Below, one piece after another: positions 53,012-62,620 of a DNA stretch of 64,000 nucleotides. The position numbers and the translations under genes are program-made. The stretch's first letter is position 1; every line of letters starts with the position of its first letter. The stretch is from Nocardioides acrostichi (lineage in GTDB: Bacteria > Actinomycetota > Actinomycetes > Propionibacteriales > Nocardioidaceae): positions 1-64,000 of the forward strand of contig NZ_JADIVZ010000002.1 in the NCBI RefSeq assembly GCF_015319165.1. Direction: 5' to 3'. The notes under the pieces were generated by a model. The model made no database searches and was not told the DNA's origin. It saw only the letters and a program-made list of their open reading frames with translations.

Positions 53012-53090
53012 GCCGCGAGGGGTCGCGAATCGTGCCGCGAGGGGTCGCGAATTGTGCCGCGAGGGGTCGCAAATCGCGCTTCGAGGGGTC
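53012..53090. repeat. 22-nt tandem repeat between the helicase and PBP genes
   Basis: The unit GCCGCGAGGGGTCGCGAATC+GT is present at 53012-53033, 53034-53055 and 53056-53077, with a degenerate fourth copy to about 53090. Copies differ by single bases. It lies downstream of the helicase gene. Confidence 0.85.
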
Positions 53091-53131
53091 GACGTGAGCC
53101 GTTCGTCGGTGGCTGCTGGTAGACACTGGGC

Positions 53132-55030
53132 ATGCTCGGGAAACCCTGCCGTGTGCTCGCCGCCGTGGCGGTCGCTGCCGCTGTGCCGCTGACCGCCTGC
53201 TCCGCCGTCGATGCGGGGCCCGACCCCGAGCCGAGCGCCGACGCCGTAGCGGCGGCGCTGAGCGCCGGCGACCTCTCGGACGCCCCGTTCGCCGACCCGA
53301 GCGCTGCGCAGAAGGAGTTCGAGGCCATCGTCGAGCGGCTCGGAGACGTCGAGCCCACGGTCGAGGTCAGCTCCGTCGACTCCGGAGACGGCGACCAGCC
53401 CGCCACCGCGACGCTGAGCTGGTCGTGGCCGTTCACGGCCGGCACGTGGACCTACGACAGCACCGTCGAGCTCTCCGAGGCAGGCGACTCCTTCGAGGCG
53501 AGCTGGGCCCCGTCTGTGGTGGAGCCCGAGTTGACCGACGGCGAGGTGCTCGACGCCACGACGCTGGAGCCGACCCGGGGCGACATCAAGGGTGCCGGCG
53601 GGCAGACCATCGTGACCGACCGGCCGGTGGTGCGCTACGGCATCGACCGCTCGAAGGTGTCGAAGGCCAAGGCGGTGGCGGGGGCCAAGCGGCTGGCGAG
53701 GCTCACCGACGTCGACGCGGCGTCCTACGCCAAGCGGGTCGCCGCGGCCGGCGACCAGGCCTTCGTGGAGGCCATCACCTACCGCGTCGGCGACGTGCCG
53801 GCGAAGGTGGCCCAGGGCTACCGGGCAGTGCCGGGTGTGCTGGTGGTCCAAGGGCAGCTGCCGCTCGCCCCGACGCGAGACTTCGCGGCACCGATCCTCG
53901 GCTCGGTCGGCCCGGTGACGGCGGAGATGGTCGAGAAGAACCCCGACATCTACCAGTCCGGAGACGTCGCCGGGCTCTCGGGCCTGCAGGCGCGCTACGA
54001 CGAACAACTGCGCGGCACTCCGGGGGTGCAGGTCGTGGCAGTGCCGGCCGACGACGCCGGCGGTCAGGCCGAGGAGCGCACGCTCTTCAGGCAGAAGTCG
54101 GTCGACGGCGACGACCTGAAGCTCAGTCTCGACGTCGGGCTGGAGCAGGCGGCCGAGCGGGCGTTGGCGAACGTCGGCCCGGAGTCAGCCCTGGTCGCCA
54201 TCAAGCCCAGCACCGGCGCGATCCTGGCCGCTGCGAACGGCCCCGGCAACGACGGCTACAACATCGCCACCTACGGGCAGGCCGCGCCCGGCTCCACCTT
54301 CAAGATCGCCACGAGTCTTGCGCTGCTGCGTGCCGGTGACACCCCGCAGACCGTGCTGCCGTGCACGCCGACGATCACGATCGACGGCAAGCAGTTCAAG
54401 AACTACTCCGACTATCCCGCTGGCGGCATCGGAAAGATCCCGCTACGGCTCGCCGTGGCCTATTCCTGCAACACCGCCTTCATCTCCCAGTCCGGCAAGC
54501 TCGGTGGCACGAAGCTGGGTGACGCCGCGGCATCGCTCGGGGTGGGCGTCGACCACGAGGTCGGATTCCCGGCCTACTTCGGCGCGGTGCCGAAGCCGGA
54601 GTCGCAGACCGTGCAGGCCGCCGACACCATCGGCCAGGGGCAGGTGCTCGCCTCGCCGATGGCGATGGCGACCGCGATCGGGTCGGTGCAGCAGGGCTCC
54701 ACGGTCGTACCGTGGCTGGTGCAGGGCCAGCAGGAGGACGCACCCGACGGCGTCGCGCCGCTCACCGCCCGCGAGGCGTCCTCGCTCAAGGCGATGCTGC
54801 GCGCCGTCGTCACCGACGGCTCCGGGCGCGGCCTGCTCGACGTCCCCGGCCCGGCGATCATCGCCAAGACCGGCACGGCCGAGTTCGAGAAGGACGGCAA
54901 GACCCTCACTCACGCCTGGATGGTGGCTGCCCAGGGCGACCTGGCCGTCGCCGTCTACGTGGCGCAGGGCGAGTCCGGCTCCGGTACCGCCGGCCCGGTG
55001 CTCGAGCAGTTCCTGCGCGCAGCGCAGTGA
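53132..55030 (+). CDS. Class B penicillin-binding protein, lipoprotein type
   Basis: The 632-residue transpeptidase has a lipoprotein signal (LTAC, Cys23), an NTF2-like MecA_N domain (residues about 35-150), a dimerisation domain, and the transpeptidase motifs STFK (Ser388, Lys391), SCN (445-447) and KTGTAE (579-584). It crosslinks peptidoglycan at the outer face of the membrane. The MecA_N domain and lipid anchor in place of a membrane helix resemble the PBP2a-like actinobacterial group. Confidence 0.92.
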   Translation: MLGKPCRVLAAVAVAAAVPLTACSAVDAGPDPEPSADAVAAALSAGDLSDAPFADPSAAQKEFEAIVERLGDVEPTVEVSSVDSGDGDQPATATLSWSWPFTAGTWTYDSTVELSEAGDSFEASWAPSVVEPELTDGEVLDATTLEPTRGDIKGAGGQTIVTDRPVVRYGIDRSKVSKAKAVAGAKRLARLTDVDAASYAKRVAAAGDQAFVEAITYRVGDVPAKVAQGYRAVPGVLVVQGQLPLAPTRDFAAPILGSVGPVTAEMVEKNPDIYQSGDVAGLSGLQARYDEQLRGTPGVQVVAVPADDAGGQAEERTLFRQKSVDGDDLKLSLDVGLEQAAERALANVGPESALVAIKPSTGAILAAANGPGNDGYNIATYGQAAPGSTFKIATSLALLRAGDTPQTVLPCTPTITIDGKQFKNYSDYPAGGIGKIPLRLAVAYSCNTAFISQSGKLGGTKLGDAAASLGVGVDHEVGFPAYFGAVPKPESQTVQAADTIGQGQVLASPMAMATAIGSVQQGSTVVPWLVQGQQEDAPDGVAPLTAREASSLKAMLRAVVTDGSGRGLLDVPGPAIIAKTGTAEFEKDGKTLTHAWMVAAQGDLAVAVYVAQGESGSGTAGPVLEQFLRAAQ

Positions 55031-55054
55031 CCTGGAGAGGAACAAAAGGCGAGA

Positions 55055-55082
55055 CCCCTCGCCGCATGGGGTCAGCGAGGGG
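55055..55082 (+). terminator. Hairpin terminator after the PBP gene
   Basis: CCCCTCGC (55055-55062) and GCGAGGGG (55075-55082) form an 8-bp perfect stem 25 nt after the PBP stop, with GCGA/TTCGC outer matches. Confidence 0.6.
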
Positions 55083-55191
55083 TTCGCAGTCGCTTCTGAG
55101 TGCTCCCTCCGAAGTCGACGAGATCGAGTATGCCACATACCCCACCCGGCAGTATTCGGGTTCGCCTCGACTCGGTGGCAGCATCTGAGCC

Positions 55192-56676
55192 ATGACCGCC
55201 ACCTCAGTCGACCTCGCCTCCCTGCTGCCCGATGAGCACCGCCGCCTCCTGGTGGGAGGGCAATGGCGGGAGGCATCCGGCGCCGCGACGTTCGAGGTGA
55301 TCGACCCGGCGGACGGGTCGGTGCTGGCCTCCGTGGCCGACGCCAGCGTCGACGACGCGCGCGCCGCTCTGGACGCCGCGGTCGCGGCCCAGGCCGACTG
55401 GGCGGCCACGGCCCCGCGCGAGCGCAGCGAGATCCTGCGGCAGGCGTTCGAGCTGATCAACGACCGCGCCGACGATCTCGCCCTGCTCATGAGCCTGGAG
55501 ATGGGCAAGACCTTCACCGAGGCCAAGGGCGAGGTCACGTACGGCAACGAATTCTTCCGCTGGTTCTCCGAGGAGGCCGTGCGCATCCGTGGCAGCTGGC
55601 TCCAGAACCCCGCCGGCGGCACGCGGCTGCTGACCCTGAAGAAGCCGGTCGGTCCGTGCCTCTTCGTGACGCCGTGGAACTTCCCCCTGGCCATGGGCAC
55701 GCGCAAGATCGGCCCCGCGGTCGCCGCAGGCTGCACGATGGTCGTGAAGCCCGCCTCGCAGACCCCGCTCACGATGCTCGCCCTGGGCGCCATCATGAGC
55801 GAGGCGGGCCTGCCCGACGGCGTCCTCAACATCGTGCCCACCACGCACGATGCCGACATCAGCAAGGCGCTTCAGGCCGACGATCGATTGCGCAAGGTCT
55901 CCTTCACCGGCTCGACGGCCGTCGGCCGGCTGCTGGTCAAGCAGTCCGCCGACCAGCTCCAGCGGGTGAGCATGGAGCTCGGCGGCAACGCGCCGTTCCT
56001 GGTGTTCGCCGATGCCGACGTCGATGCCGCGGTCGACGGCGCGATGGCCGCGAAGATGCGCAACATCGGCGAGGCCTGCACGGCCGCCAACAGGTTCCTG
56101 GTGCACGCCGACGTGGCCGAGGAGTTCTCGACCAAGCTCGCCGACCGGATGGCTGCGCTGACGGTCGGACGAGGCCAAGACGACGGCGTCGACGTCGGCC
56201 CGCTGATCAACCCCGACGCCGTCGAGTCGGTCGGCAACCTGGTCGATGCCGCGGTCGCCGGCGGGGCGCGCGTGCTCACCGGCGGCTCCGCGCCCGACGA
56301 CGCCGGCCTCCAGAGCGGCTACTTCTTCTCGCCGACCGTGCTGGTCGACGTGCCCGCCGAAGCCGAGATCAACGGCCAGGAGATCTTCGGCCCGGTGGCC
56401 CCGATCGCGACGTTCACCGAGGAGCACGACGCGGTGCGCCGCGCGAACGACACCGAGTACGGCCTGGTCGCCTATGTGTACACGCGCGACCTCGGCCGCA
56501 CGATCCGCATGGCGGAGTCGCTCGACTACGGGATGGTCGCCATCAACTCCGGTCTGATCTCGAACGCCGCCGCGCCGTTCGGCGGCGTCAAGGCCTCAGG
56601 CTTCGGTCGCGAGGGCGGATTCGAGGGCATCGAGGAGTACCTCGAGACCACCTACGTCGCGCTGCCGGCCGGCTGA
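55192..56676 (+). CDS. NAD(P)-dependent succinate-semialdehyde dehydrogenase-like ALDH
   Basis: The 494-residue aldehyde dehydrogenase has the cofactor site FTGSTAVGRLL, catalytic Glu in SMELGGNAPFLVF and catalytic Cys296 in GEACTAANRF, and the SSADH-type C-terminus PFGGVKASGFGREGGFEGIEEYLETTYVAL. It likely oxidises succinate semialdehyde or a similar semialdehyde. No GABA transaminase is nearby. The gene is followed by the second two-hairpin element. Confidence 0.92.
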   Translation: MTATSVDLASLLPDEHRRLLVGGQWREASGAATFEVIDPADGSVLASVADASVDDARAALDAAVAAQADWAATAPRERSEILRQAFELINDRADDLALLMSLEMGKTFTEAKGEVTYGNEFFRWFSEEAVRIRGSWLQNPAGGTRLLTLKKPVGPCLFVTPWNFPLAMGTRKIGPAVAAGCTMVVKPASQTPLTMLALGAIMSEAGLPDGVLNIVPTTHDADISKALQADDRLRKVSFTGSTAVGRLLVKQSADQLQRVSMELGGNAPFLVFADADVDAAVDGAMAAKMRNIGEACTAANRFLVHADVAEEFSTKLADRMAALTVGRGQDDGVDVGPLINPDAVESVGNLVDAAVAGGARVLTGGSAPDDAGLQSGYFFSPTVLVDVPAEAEINGQEIFGPVAPIATFTEEHDAVRRANDTEYGLVAYVYTRDLGRTIRMAESLDYGMVAINSGLISNAAAPFGGVKASGFGREGGFEGIEEYLETTYVALPAG

Positions 56677-56736
56677 GCGCCCGGGTCGTCGTCCACGGTG
56701 CTCGGACGCGGGCCGCGGGGTGGGACGGCGATCCTG

Positions 56737-56800
56737 CCCCTGGGACGGTGGAACTTCACCGTCCCAGGGGCGAGTTCACCGGCCGGCCGGTGAACTCGCC
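56737..56800. repeat. Two-hairpin interspersed element, copy 2 (inverted relative to copy 1)
   Basis: A 14-bp perfect stem (56737-56750 with 56757-56770, arms CCCCTGGGACGGTG) is followed by a perfect 32-bp palindrome (56769-56800, core CACCGGCCGGCCGGTG). Compared with 38079-38143 the order is reversed and base changes are compensatory, so the hairpins are conserved. It lies between two convergent genes, and its palindrome supplies the last codons of the flotillin gene. Confidence 0.85.
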
Positions 56801-58302
56801 GGCTCGCCCCCCTCGAGGCCCATCGAGTCGCTGGCCTGGGCGACGGATCGCTTGATGAGGGCGTCGAGGTCGAGGCCGGTGGCGGTCTTGAGCATCGAGA
56901 GTGTCTGGGTGAGGTTCTCGGTGACCTGCTTGGGCAGGGCGTTGGCGCCGTCGGCGGAGATGACGGTGAGCTGGTCGATGGCGCCGATCGGAGCGGCGAC
57001 CTCGGAGGCGATCTTGGGCAGCACCTCGATGAGCATCTGGAGCACCGCGGCGTCGTTGTAGTGGGCGAACGCCTCGGCACGCTTGTCCATCGCCTCCGCC
57101 TCGGCCTGACCGACGGCGAGCGTGGCGGCGGCCTGAGCCTCACCCTCGGCCCGCAACGCCTCGGCCTCGGCGACACGGCGGGCCCGCTCGGCCGCACCGC
57201 GCTTCTCGCCTTCGATGGCCTCGGCCTCGGCGAGAGCCGCACGACGGGCGCGGTCGGCCTCACCGGAGAGCCGCGCCTGCTGGGCCTGCGCCTCGGCGGC
57301 TGCGATGGTCGAGGCCTTGCGGGCCTCGGCCGCAGCGATCTCGGCGTTGCGCTTGGCCTCGGCCTCCTGCTCGACCCGGTAGCGCTCGGCGTCGGCCGGC
57401 TTGCGCACCTCGGTCTCGAGCGTGCGCTCGGTCAGCGCCGCCTGGCGGACGGCGACCTTCTCCTGCTCGGTGAGGATCGCCTGGTCGCGGTCGGCTTGGG
57501 CCAGCGGACCGGACGCCGCGGCCTGGGCGGCCGCCGCGTCGGTCTCGGCCTTGATCTCGGCCTGCTTGAGCGCCAGCACCCGCTGGGTGACGGCGATCTC
57601 CTGCTCCGCGGCGATCTGCGCCTGCTCGGCGGCCTGGCGGGCGTTCGCCTCGGCGATGCGCGCCTCCTGGCTGACCCGGGCGGCCTCGGGGCGGCCGAGG
57701 TCGGCGAGGTAGGTGCCGTCGTCGGTGACGTCTTGGATCTGGAAGGTGTCGAGGATCAGGCCCTGGCCGGTGAGGGAGTTCTCGGACTCATCGGCCACCC
57801 GCTGGGCGAACGCCGCACGGTCGCGGATGATCTGCTCGACGGTGAGGCCGCCCACGATGGAGCGCAGGGCACCGGCGAGCACCTCTTGGGTGAAGGGCTC
57901 GACGTCGGCCTGCTGGGAGAGGAAGCGCTGCGCGGCCAGCCGGATCTGGTCGGCGTTGCCGCCCACCTTGACGATGGCGACGCCCTCGACGTTGAGCTTG
58001 ATGCCCTGGCCCGACACGGCGCCGCGGATCTGCACCGAGATGCGGCGGGAGGAGAGGTCGAGGCTGGCCAGCTTCTGCACGAACGGGATCACGAAGGTGC
58101 CGCCACCGAGGATGACCTTCTGCCCGGAGAGGTCGGTGGTCATCTCGCCGGTCTCGGGGTTCACCACGGCCTTGCCCTTGCGACCCGTGACGATGAACGC
58201 CTCGTTCGGCCCGGCGACCTTGTACCGACTGGTGACCAGCAGCACGAGCAGGACGAGCAGGACGACGATGCCGCCGATGGGTACGAGCACAGAGGTGGGC
58301 AC
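56776..58302 (-). CDS. Flotillin-like SPFH-domain protein
   Basis: The 508-residue protein has an N-terminal membrane helix (VLVPIGGIVVLLVLLVLLVTS), the SPFH domain (GPNEAFIVTGRKGKAVV to ILDTFQIQDVTDDG) and a long Ala/Glu-rich coiled coil (EAQAQQARLSGEADRARRAALAEAEAIEGEKRGAAERARRVAEAEALRAEGEAQ), then a flotillin-type tail. It organises membrane microdomains and pairs with the NfeD protein encoded just upstream. Its final residues SPAGR and the stop are encoded by the palindrome of the interspersed element. Confidence 0.93.
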   Translation of the reverse strand: MPTSVLVPIGGIVVLLVLLVLLVTSRYKVAGPNEAFIVTGRKGKAVVNPETGEMTTDLSGQKVILGGGTFVIPFVQKLASLDLSSRRISVQIRGAVSGQGIKLNVEGVAIVKVGGNADQIRLAAQRFLSQQADVEPFTQEVLAGALRSIVGGLTVEQIIRDRAAFAQRVADESENSLTGQGLILDTFQIQDVTDDGTYLADLGRPEAARVSQEARIAEANARQAAEQAQIAAEQEIAVTQRVLALKQAEIKAETDAAAAQAAASGPLAQADRDQAILTEQEKVAVRQAALTERTLETEVRKPADAERYRVEQEAEAKRNAEIAAAEARKASTIAAAEAQAQQARLSGEADRARRAALAEAEAIEGEKRGAAERARRVAEAEALRAEGEAQAAATLAVGQAEAEAMDKRAEAFAHYNDAAVLQMLIEVLPKIASEVAAPIGAIDQLTVISADGANALPKQVTENLTQTLSMLKTATGLDLDALIKRSVAQASDSMGLEGGEPASSPAGR

Positions 58303-58330
58303 AGCGGGTTTCCTTCGTGGTGGTGGTGGG

Positions 58331-58852
58331 TCAGTTCAGCTCGCGCCACACGGGGGCGACGCTCACAGCGGTGGGGGAGAGGATGCCCGTGACGTGCACG
58401 GCGGTGCCGGCCTCGATCGCCATCGGGTGGTCGGAGTCGAGGCGGGCGTTCAGCCGGCGCTCGTGCCCGCCGATGCGCACCCTCACGGTGCCGAAGCCGT
58501 CGGCCGGGACGGCGGTCACCACGGTGGCCTCGCGCCCCACGGCGTCGCCGGTGGTCGGGGTGGCGTCGGTGGCGTCGTCCTTGAGCAGACGGGTCAGCCA
58601 GATGGCGAACCACGCCATCGCCACACCGGCGACGGCGCCGACGGGGAGCGAGACGATCAAGGGGGCGCCCACGCCGCCCGCGATGGCGGCACCGAAGCCG
58701 CCCGCGGAGAGGAAGCCGCCGATGGCTGCGGTGGAGAAGACATCGCCGTCGAGCACGTCGAGGTCGAGCATCCCGTCGAAGACGTCACCGACGAGCAACG
58801 CGAGCGCGATGATGCCCAGACCGACGAAGCCGAGCACGAGGAAGAGGGTCAT
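58331..58852 (-). CDS. NfeD-like membrane protein
   Basis: The 173-residue protein has three to four hydrophobic segments (GFVGLGIIALALLVGDVFDG; FGAAIAGGVGAPLIVSLPVGAVAGVAMAWFAIWLT) and a C-terminal OB-fold (VGREATVVTAVPADGFGTVRVRIGG), the NfeD layout without the protease domain. NfeD partners flotillins in membrane domain formation. It is 28 nt upstream of the flotillin gene in the same direction, so it is a two-gene operon. Confidence 0.88.
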   Translation of the reverse strand: MTLFLVLGFVGLGIIALALLVGDVFDGMLDLDVLDGDVFSTAAIGGFLSAGGFGAAIAGGVGAPLIVSLPVGAVAGVAMAWFAIWLTRLLKDDATDATPTTGDAVGREATVVTAVPADGFGTVRVRIGGHERRLNARLDSDHPMAIEAGTAVHVTGILSPTAVSVAPVWRELN

Positions 58853-58907
58853 GGCCCGTCCATCCTGCCTTGTCGTCCGCCGTCACGTCGCGTGAAAGAG
58901 TAAAGGG

Positions 58908-59915
58908 GTGGATCTGTTCACCGAGATCGAGGAGCAGTACCGCCGGTTCGCGGCGGCGGCCGGCGACTCTCCCGCCATGGTGCGGTGGTCGCTGGGCGTG
59001 GCCGACGACGCCGACGTCCGCGCCTGGATCGCGCGGCTACCGCAGCTCAAGCAGCAGCCGAACCTCGTCATCGCCGCGGCACGGTGGCACGGTCTCGACG
59101 ACGATGCCGCGTTCGACGCCCTGCGAGATCTGCTGCTCGGTGACGACGGGCGGGTCGAGCAGACGATCCTGGCGCGTGCGACGCAGACCAACGAGGCGGG
59201 GCGCATGGCGACCCTGATGCCGGCGTTGAACCGGGTGCCGGGCGTGGCGGACGGCGCCCCCGTCGCGCTCGTCGAGGTCGGCGCGAGCGCCGGGCTGTGC
59301 CTCTACCCCGACAGGTGGTCCTACCGCTGGCACACCGGTTCCGGTGTCGAGGAACTCGGCCCGAGCGACGGTCCGTGGCTGGAGTGCCGGGTCGACGCGC
59401 TGCCCGGGCGTCGGCTCGACCTGCCGACCCGTCTGCCGACGATCGCCTGGCGCGGCGGGATCGACCTCAACCCCCTCGACATCACCGACCCCGACACCGC
59501 CCGGTGGCTGGCCACGCTGGTCTGGCCCGAGCACCACGACCGTCGCGCCCGGCTGCTCCAGGCCGCCGAGATCGCGGCGACCGACCCGCCCAGCCTCACC
59601 GCCGGAGACCTGCTCGAACACCTGCCGGAGGTCATCGACGGCGCGGCCGCGCACGGCACCGTCGTCGTGCAGCACAGCGCCGTCATCGCCTACCTCGACG
59701 AGCCCGACCGTGCTCGGTTCACCGAGATGATGCGTGACCTCGTGGGCAGCGGCGTTTGCCACTGGGTGAGCAACGAGGGCAAGGACGTGCTGCCCGACAT
59801 CACCGCCACCGGACCCTCCGTGCCGGCCGACCGGTACACCTTCGTGCTCGGGCTCGACGGCCGGGCGCTCGCCTGGACGCACGGTCACGGGCGCACCATG
59901 ACCTGCGTCGCCTGA
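58908..59915 (+). CDS. DUF2332 family protein
   Basis: The 335-residue protein matches DUF2332: LGVADDADVRAWIARLPQLKQQPNLVIAAARWHG, TQTNEAGRMATLMPALNR, VALVEVGASAGLCLYPDRWSYRW and RGGIDLNPLDITDPDTARWL. The VEVGASAGL segment recalls a methyltransferase-like glycine loop, but the function is unknown. GTG start at 58908 with AAGGGG upstream. Confidence 0.88.
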   Translation: MDLFTEIEEQYRRFAAAAGDSPAMVRWSLGVADDADVRAWIARLPQLKQQPNLVIAAARWHGLDDDAAFDALRDLLLGDDGRVEQTILARATQTNEAGRMATLMPALNRVPGVADGAPVALVEVGASAGLCLYPDRWSYRWHTGSGVEELGPSDGPWLECRVDALPGRRLDLPTRLPTIAWRGGIDLNPLDITDPDTARWLATLVWPEHHDRRARLLQAAEIAATDPPSLTAGDLLEHLPEVIDGAAAHGTVVVQHSAVIAYLDEPDRARFTEMMRDLVGSGVCHWVSNEGKDVLPDITATGPSVPADRYTFVLGLDGRALAWTHGHGRTMTCVA

Positions 59916-59956
59916 CCCGGGCCGAGTCAGCCCCGGTCAGCCTCGGTCAGACCCGG

Positions 59957-60946
59957 TCAGACCCCGAGGCGCCCGGCCAACTGGCGCCGGGTACGGATGC
60001 CGAGCTTGCGGTAGGCGCAGGTGAGCTGCCACTCGACGGCGCGGACGGTGAGGTCGAGCTGGGTGGCGACCTGGCGGTTGGTCAGCCCGCGCGCGGCCAG
60101 CAGGGCGGCGCGGTGCTCGGCGTCGGTGAGCACCGACGAGGGGCTACCGCCGGGAAGGCCGGGCTCGGCGCCACATCGATCGAACAGCCGGTGTACGCGG
60201 CCGAGCAGCGGCGAGGCGCCCTCGACGGTCGCGTACTGCTCGGCGGCGTGCAGCAGCGCCACGGCGCGGTCGCGCTCGGCATCGCCGGGCAGCAGCAGGA
60301 GCGAGGCGAGGTCGCAGCCGATGGTGGCGGCGAGCCCACGTGACCCGGCGCGCTCGGCGTGCTCGAGCGCCTCGTCGAGCATGGCGATCCGGTCGCCGAT
60401 GAGGGTCACCATGGCGCGTACGCGCAGCGCGGAGGCGACCGCGTGGTCGGACCCGTGCGCGCGGGCGGACCTCTCGTAGGCCACGCCGACGCGCTCGGCC
60501 TCGGCGGTGCGCCCGACGCGGACGAGGGCCGGGGCGTAGTCGGTCTGCCAGCCCAGCCACACCGGATCGGCGTCCGGGGTCAGCAGAGCCGCCGACTCCA
60601 GATGCACCAGCGCAGCCTCGACGCGGCCCTCGGCCAGGGCCAGGCGTCCCCGGGCGTGCTGGGCGACGGCCTCCGTGGCCGCCCGGCCCGAGCGCTCGAG
60701 AGTGGTCAGCGCAGGGAGCAGGCGGCGTGCGTCTCCGAGACTTCCTCGGGCCAGATCCAGATCGAGCAGCAGCGACACCGCGTGGGCGTCGTCGACGTCG
60801 TCGAAGGTCTCCGGCACGAGTCGCACGTCGGCCGCCGCGGCGATCGAACCGGACCGGGTCAGTGCGCCGACCGCGACGACGTCAGGACGACTCGGAACGG
60901 TCGTGTCGAGTGCCCGGTCGAGCACGTCGCCAGAGGAAGCGAGCAT
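59957..60946 (-). CDS. LuxR-family transcriptional regulator
   Basis: The 329-residue protein has a C-terminal LuxR HTH (LTDAEHRAALLAARGLTNRQVATQLDLTVRAVEWQLTCAYRKLG) after about 250 residues of alpha-helical TPR-like repeats. It looks like the C-terminal half of a LAL-type regulator, but has no ATPase domain. I chose the ATG at 60946 because the protein then begins in a normal helical way; upstream codons are low-complexity and basic. Targets are not visible. Confidence 0.82.
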   Translation of the reverse strand: MLASSGDVLDRALDTTVPSRPDVVAVGALTRSGSIAAAADVRLVPETFDDVDDAHAVSLLLDLDLARGSLGDARRLLPALTTLERSGRAATEAVAQHARGRLALAEGRVEAALVHLESAALLTPDADPVWLGWQTDYAPALVRVGRTAEAERVGVAYERSARAHGSDHAVASALRVRAMVTLIGDRIAMLDEALEHAERAGSRGLAATIGCDLASLLLLPGDAERDRAVALLHAAEQYATVEGASPLLGRVHRLFDRCGAEPGLPGGSPSSVLTDAEHRAALLAARGLTNRQVATQLDLTVRAVEWQLTCAYRKLGIRTRRQLAGRLGV

Positions 60947-61141
60947 GGTCACGAGACTAGGAACCCTGGCGCTCCGTGTCCGGCGAATGGGCGGATGGGC
61001 GTCGGATCCGACCGCCCGTCTGGTCCAGCCAGGACCACGCCGGCCCCCGGCCCCGGTCGGGCAGGAGTGCGTGGTGCGCCCAGACCGGGCGATGAGCGAC
61101 GGCGGTCGACGCACCGCGAGTGCGTCGACCGCCCGCCAGTG

Positions 61142-62557
61142 TCATCGAGTGATGCGCACCGTCTTCGTGGTGCGAGAGCCCTGGTGGACCTCGTCACCGC
61201 GGTAGACCACGACGAGTCGGGCTCGGCCCTTCTTCGCCGAACGCGGCAGGACGAATCGCTTGGCGCCCTGGGCGTTGAGCTTCTTGACCCAGGTGCGCTT
61301 CTGCTGGCCGGGGGCCTTCCAGGTGAGGGCGACCTTGCCGCCGGGCACGTAGCGGCGTCCGCTCACGGTGACCTTCACCGCCCCCGCGCGCGTGGTGCGC
61401 GGCTTGGTGAGCTTGGCGGCGGTCGCCGAGCGCAGGGGGTAGCCCACAGCACTCCAGTCGATGTCGACGGGGGTCTCGGTGTCCTGCGTGGTGTTGGAGT
61501 GCGTGTGCGCCTGCCAGGTGTAGACGGAGTACTGCAGGCGCGGGTCGAGGTCGGAGCCGGAGGCGCTGAGGGTCGTCGTGAAGTCACCGTCGGGCATCTG
61601 GGCGGGCGTCACCCAGGCGGCGTCGACGAAGCCGTCCTGGTCGGAGGAGTCGTCGGTGGGCGGCAGACCGCCCGACTCCGCGAGACCGACGTAGATGCCG
61701 GCGTCACCGGGGTTCGTGACGGCGGTGAAGCCGGTGCCGGCCACCTCCACCGTGAGGGTCTCCTCGGCGGTGCTCGAGGTGAGGCTGACCGTGGGGCTGC
61801 TGCTCTCGCTGGCGGTCATGGTGAACGCGGACGGCGCCTTGGCGTCGTCGCTCGAGGCACCGCTGGCGTAGAAGTGAGCGCGCACACCGGAGGTGAGCTG
61901 GCCCAGGAACGTGGCTGCGAAGGAACGGCCCTCCACGGGCTGGCCCTCCGGGATGCCCAGCGCACGCGACTCCTCACCCTCGGGCAGCGTGCCGTCCCAG
62001 TGCGGGGTCGCGGTGAGGCTGCCGACGCCGTCGGCGACCGACCAGTCCGAGGCGGCGGCGTCGAAGGTGGTCACGACGACGCGGGCGGGCTCGGTGCTGT
62101 CGGCCGGGTTGCCCATGGCGGCGGCGTTGGAGGCGGAGACCACGGCGGAGATGACGCCGTGGCCCTCGTCGTCGACGGTGACGGTCGGGTCCTCCAACGT
62201 CACGGTGTAGTAGGTGGTGCCGGCGAAGGCGAAGGATCCCGACACCGAGCCCTGGTAGGCCACCGAGGCCACCCCGGTGCCGGGGTCGTAGCTGCCGGCG
62301 CCGTCGGGGAAGGTGATGACGCCGTCGCTGTCCTCCGTGGCACCGTCGCCGAGCTCGTGGGTGGAGAGATGGTCGTCGAAGCGCGGCGAGATCTCCCACG
62401 CGAGGGAGAGGTCGTCGGCCTCCGCGCGCGCCGGCGCGGTCGCCTCTGCGGCCGGTCCGGCGAGCAGCGCCAGTCCGGAGGCCGCCAGGCCCGCCGCGGC
62501 GCAGGCGGCCACGGCGCGCGTGCGCCCCCGGGTCCGGGCGGTGGTCGTGGTGTACAT
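61142..62557 (-). CDS. Secreted HtaA-domain protein (probable haem-binding)
   Basis: The 471-residue protein has a signal peptide (basic N-terminus, AAGLAASGLALLAGPAAEATA). An HtaA-type domain follows: LSLAWEISPRFDDHLSTH, VITFPDGAGSYDPGTGVASVAYQGSVSGSFAFAG, YYTVTLEDPTVTVDDEGHGVISAVVS. An Ig-like C-terminal region ends in a basic tail (GRARLVVVYRGDEVHQGSRTTKTVRIT). HtaA domains in corynebacteria bind haem at the surface and pass it to HmuTUV. The ATG at 62557 has GAGGAGACG upstream. It is downstream of a second HtaA gene on the same strand. Confidence 0.85.
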   Translation of the reverse strand: MYTTTTARTRGRTRAVAACAAAGLAASGLALLAGPAAEATAPARAEADDLSLAWEISPRFDDHLSTHELGDGATEDSDGVITFPDGAGSYDPGTGVASVAYQGSVSGSFAFAGTTYYTVTLEDPTVTVDDEGHGVISAVVSASNAAAMGNPADSTEPARVVVTTFDAAASDWSVADGVGSLTATPHWDGTLPEGEESRALGIPEGQPVEGRSFAATFLGQLTSGVRAHFYASGASSDDAKAPSAFTMTASESSSPTVSLTSSTAEETLTVEVAGTGFTAVTNPGDAGIYVGLAESGGLPPTDDSSDQDGFVDAAWVTPAQMPDGDFTTTLSASGSDLDPRLQYSVYTWQAHTHSNTTQDTETPVDIDWSAVGYPLRSATAAKLTKPRTTRAGAVKVTVSGRRYVPGGKVALTWKAPGQQKRTWVKKLNAQGAKRFVLPRSAKKGRARLVVVYRGDEVHQGSRTTKTVRITR

Positions 62558-62620
62558 CGTGCTCGTCTCCTCTTCGTGGGTGGGGTGTCCGAGATGGGCC
62601 GCACGGGTGGCGGCCACGGT

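Noticed and set aside
53012..53090. Short CRISPR array
   Set aside because: Units are directly adjacent without unique spacers, so it is a tandem repeat.
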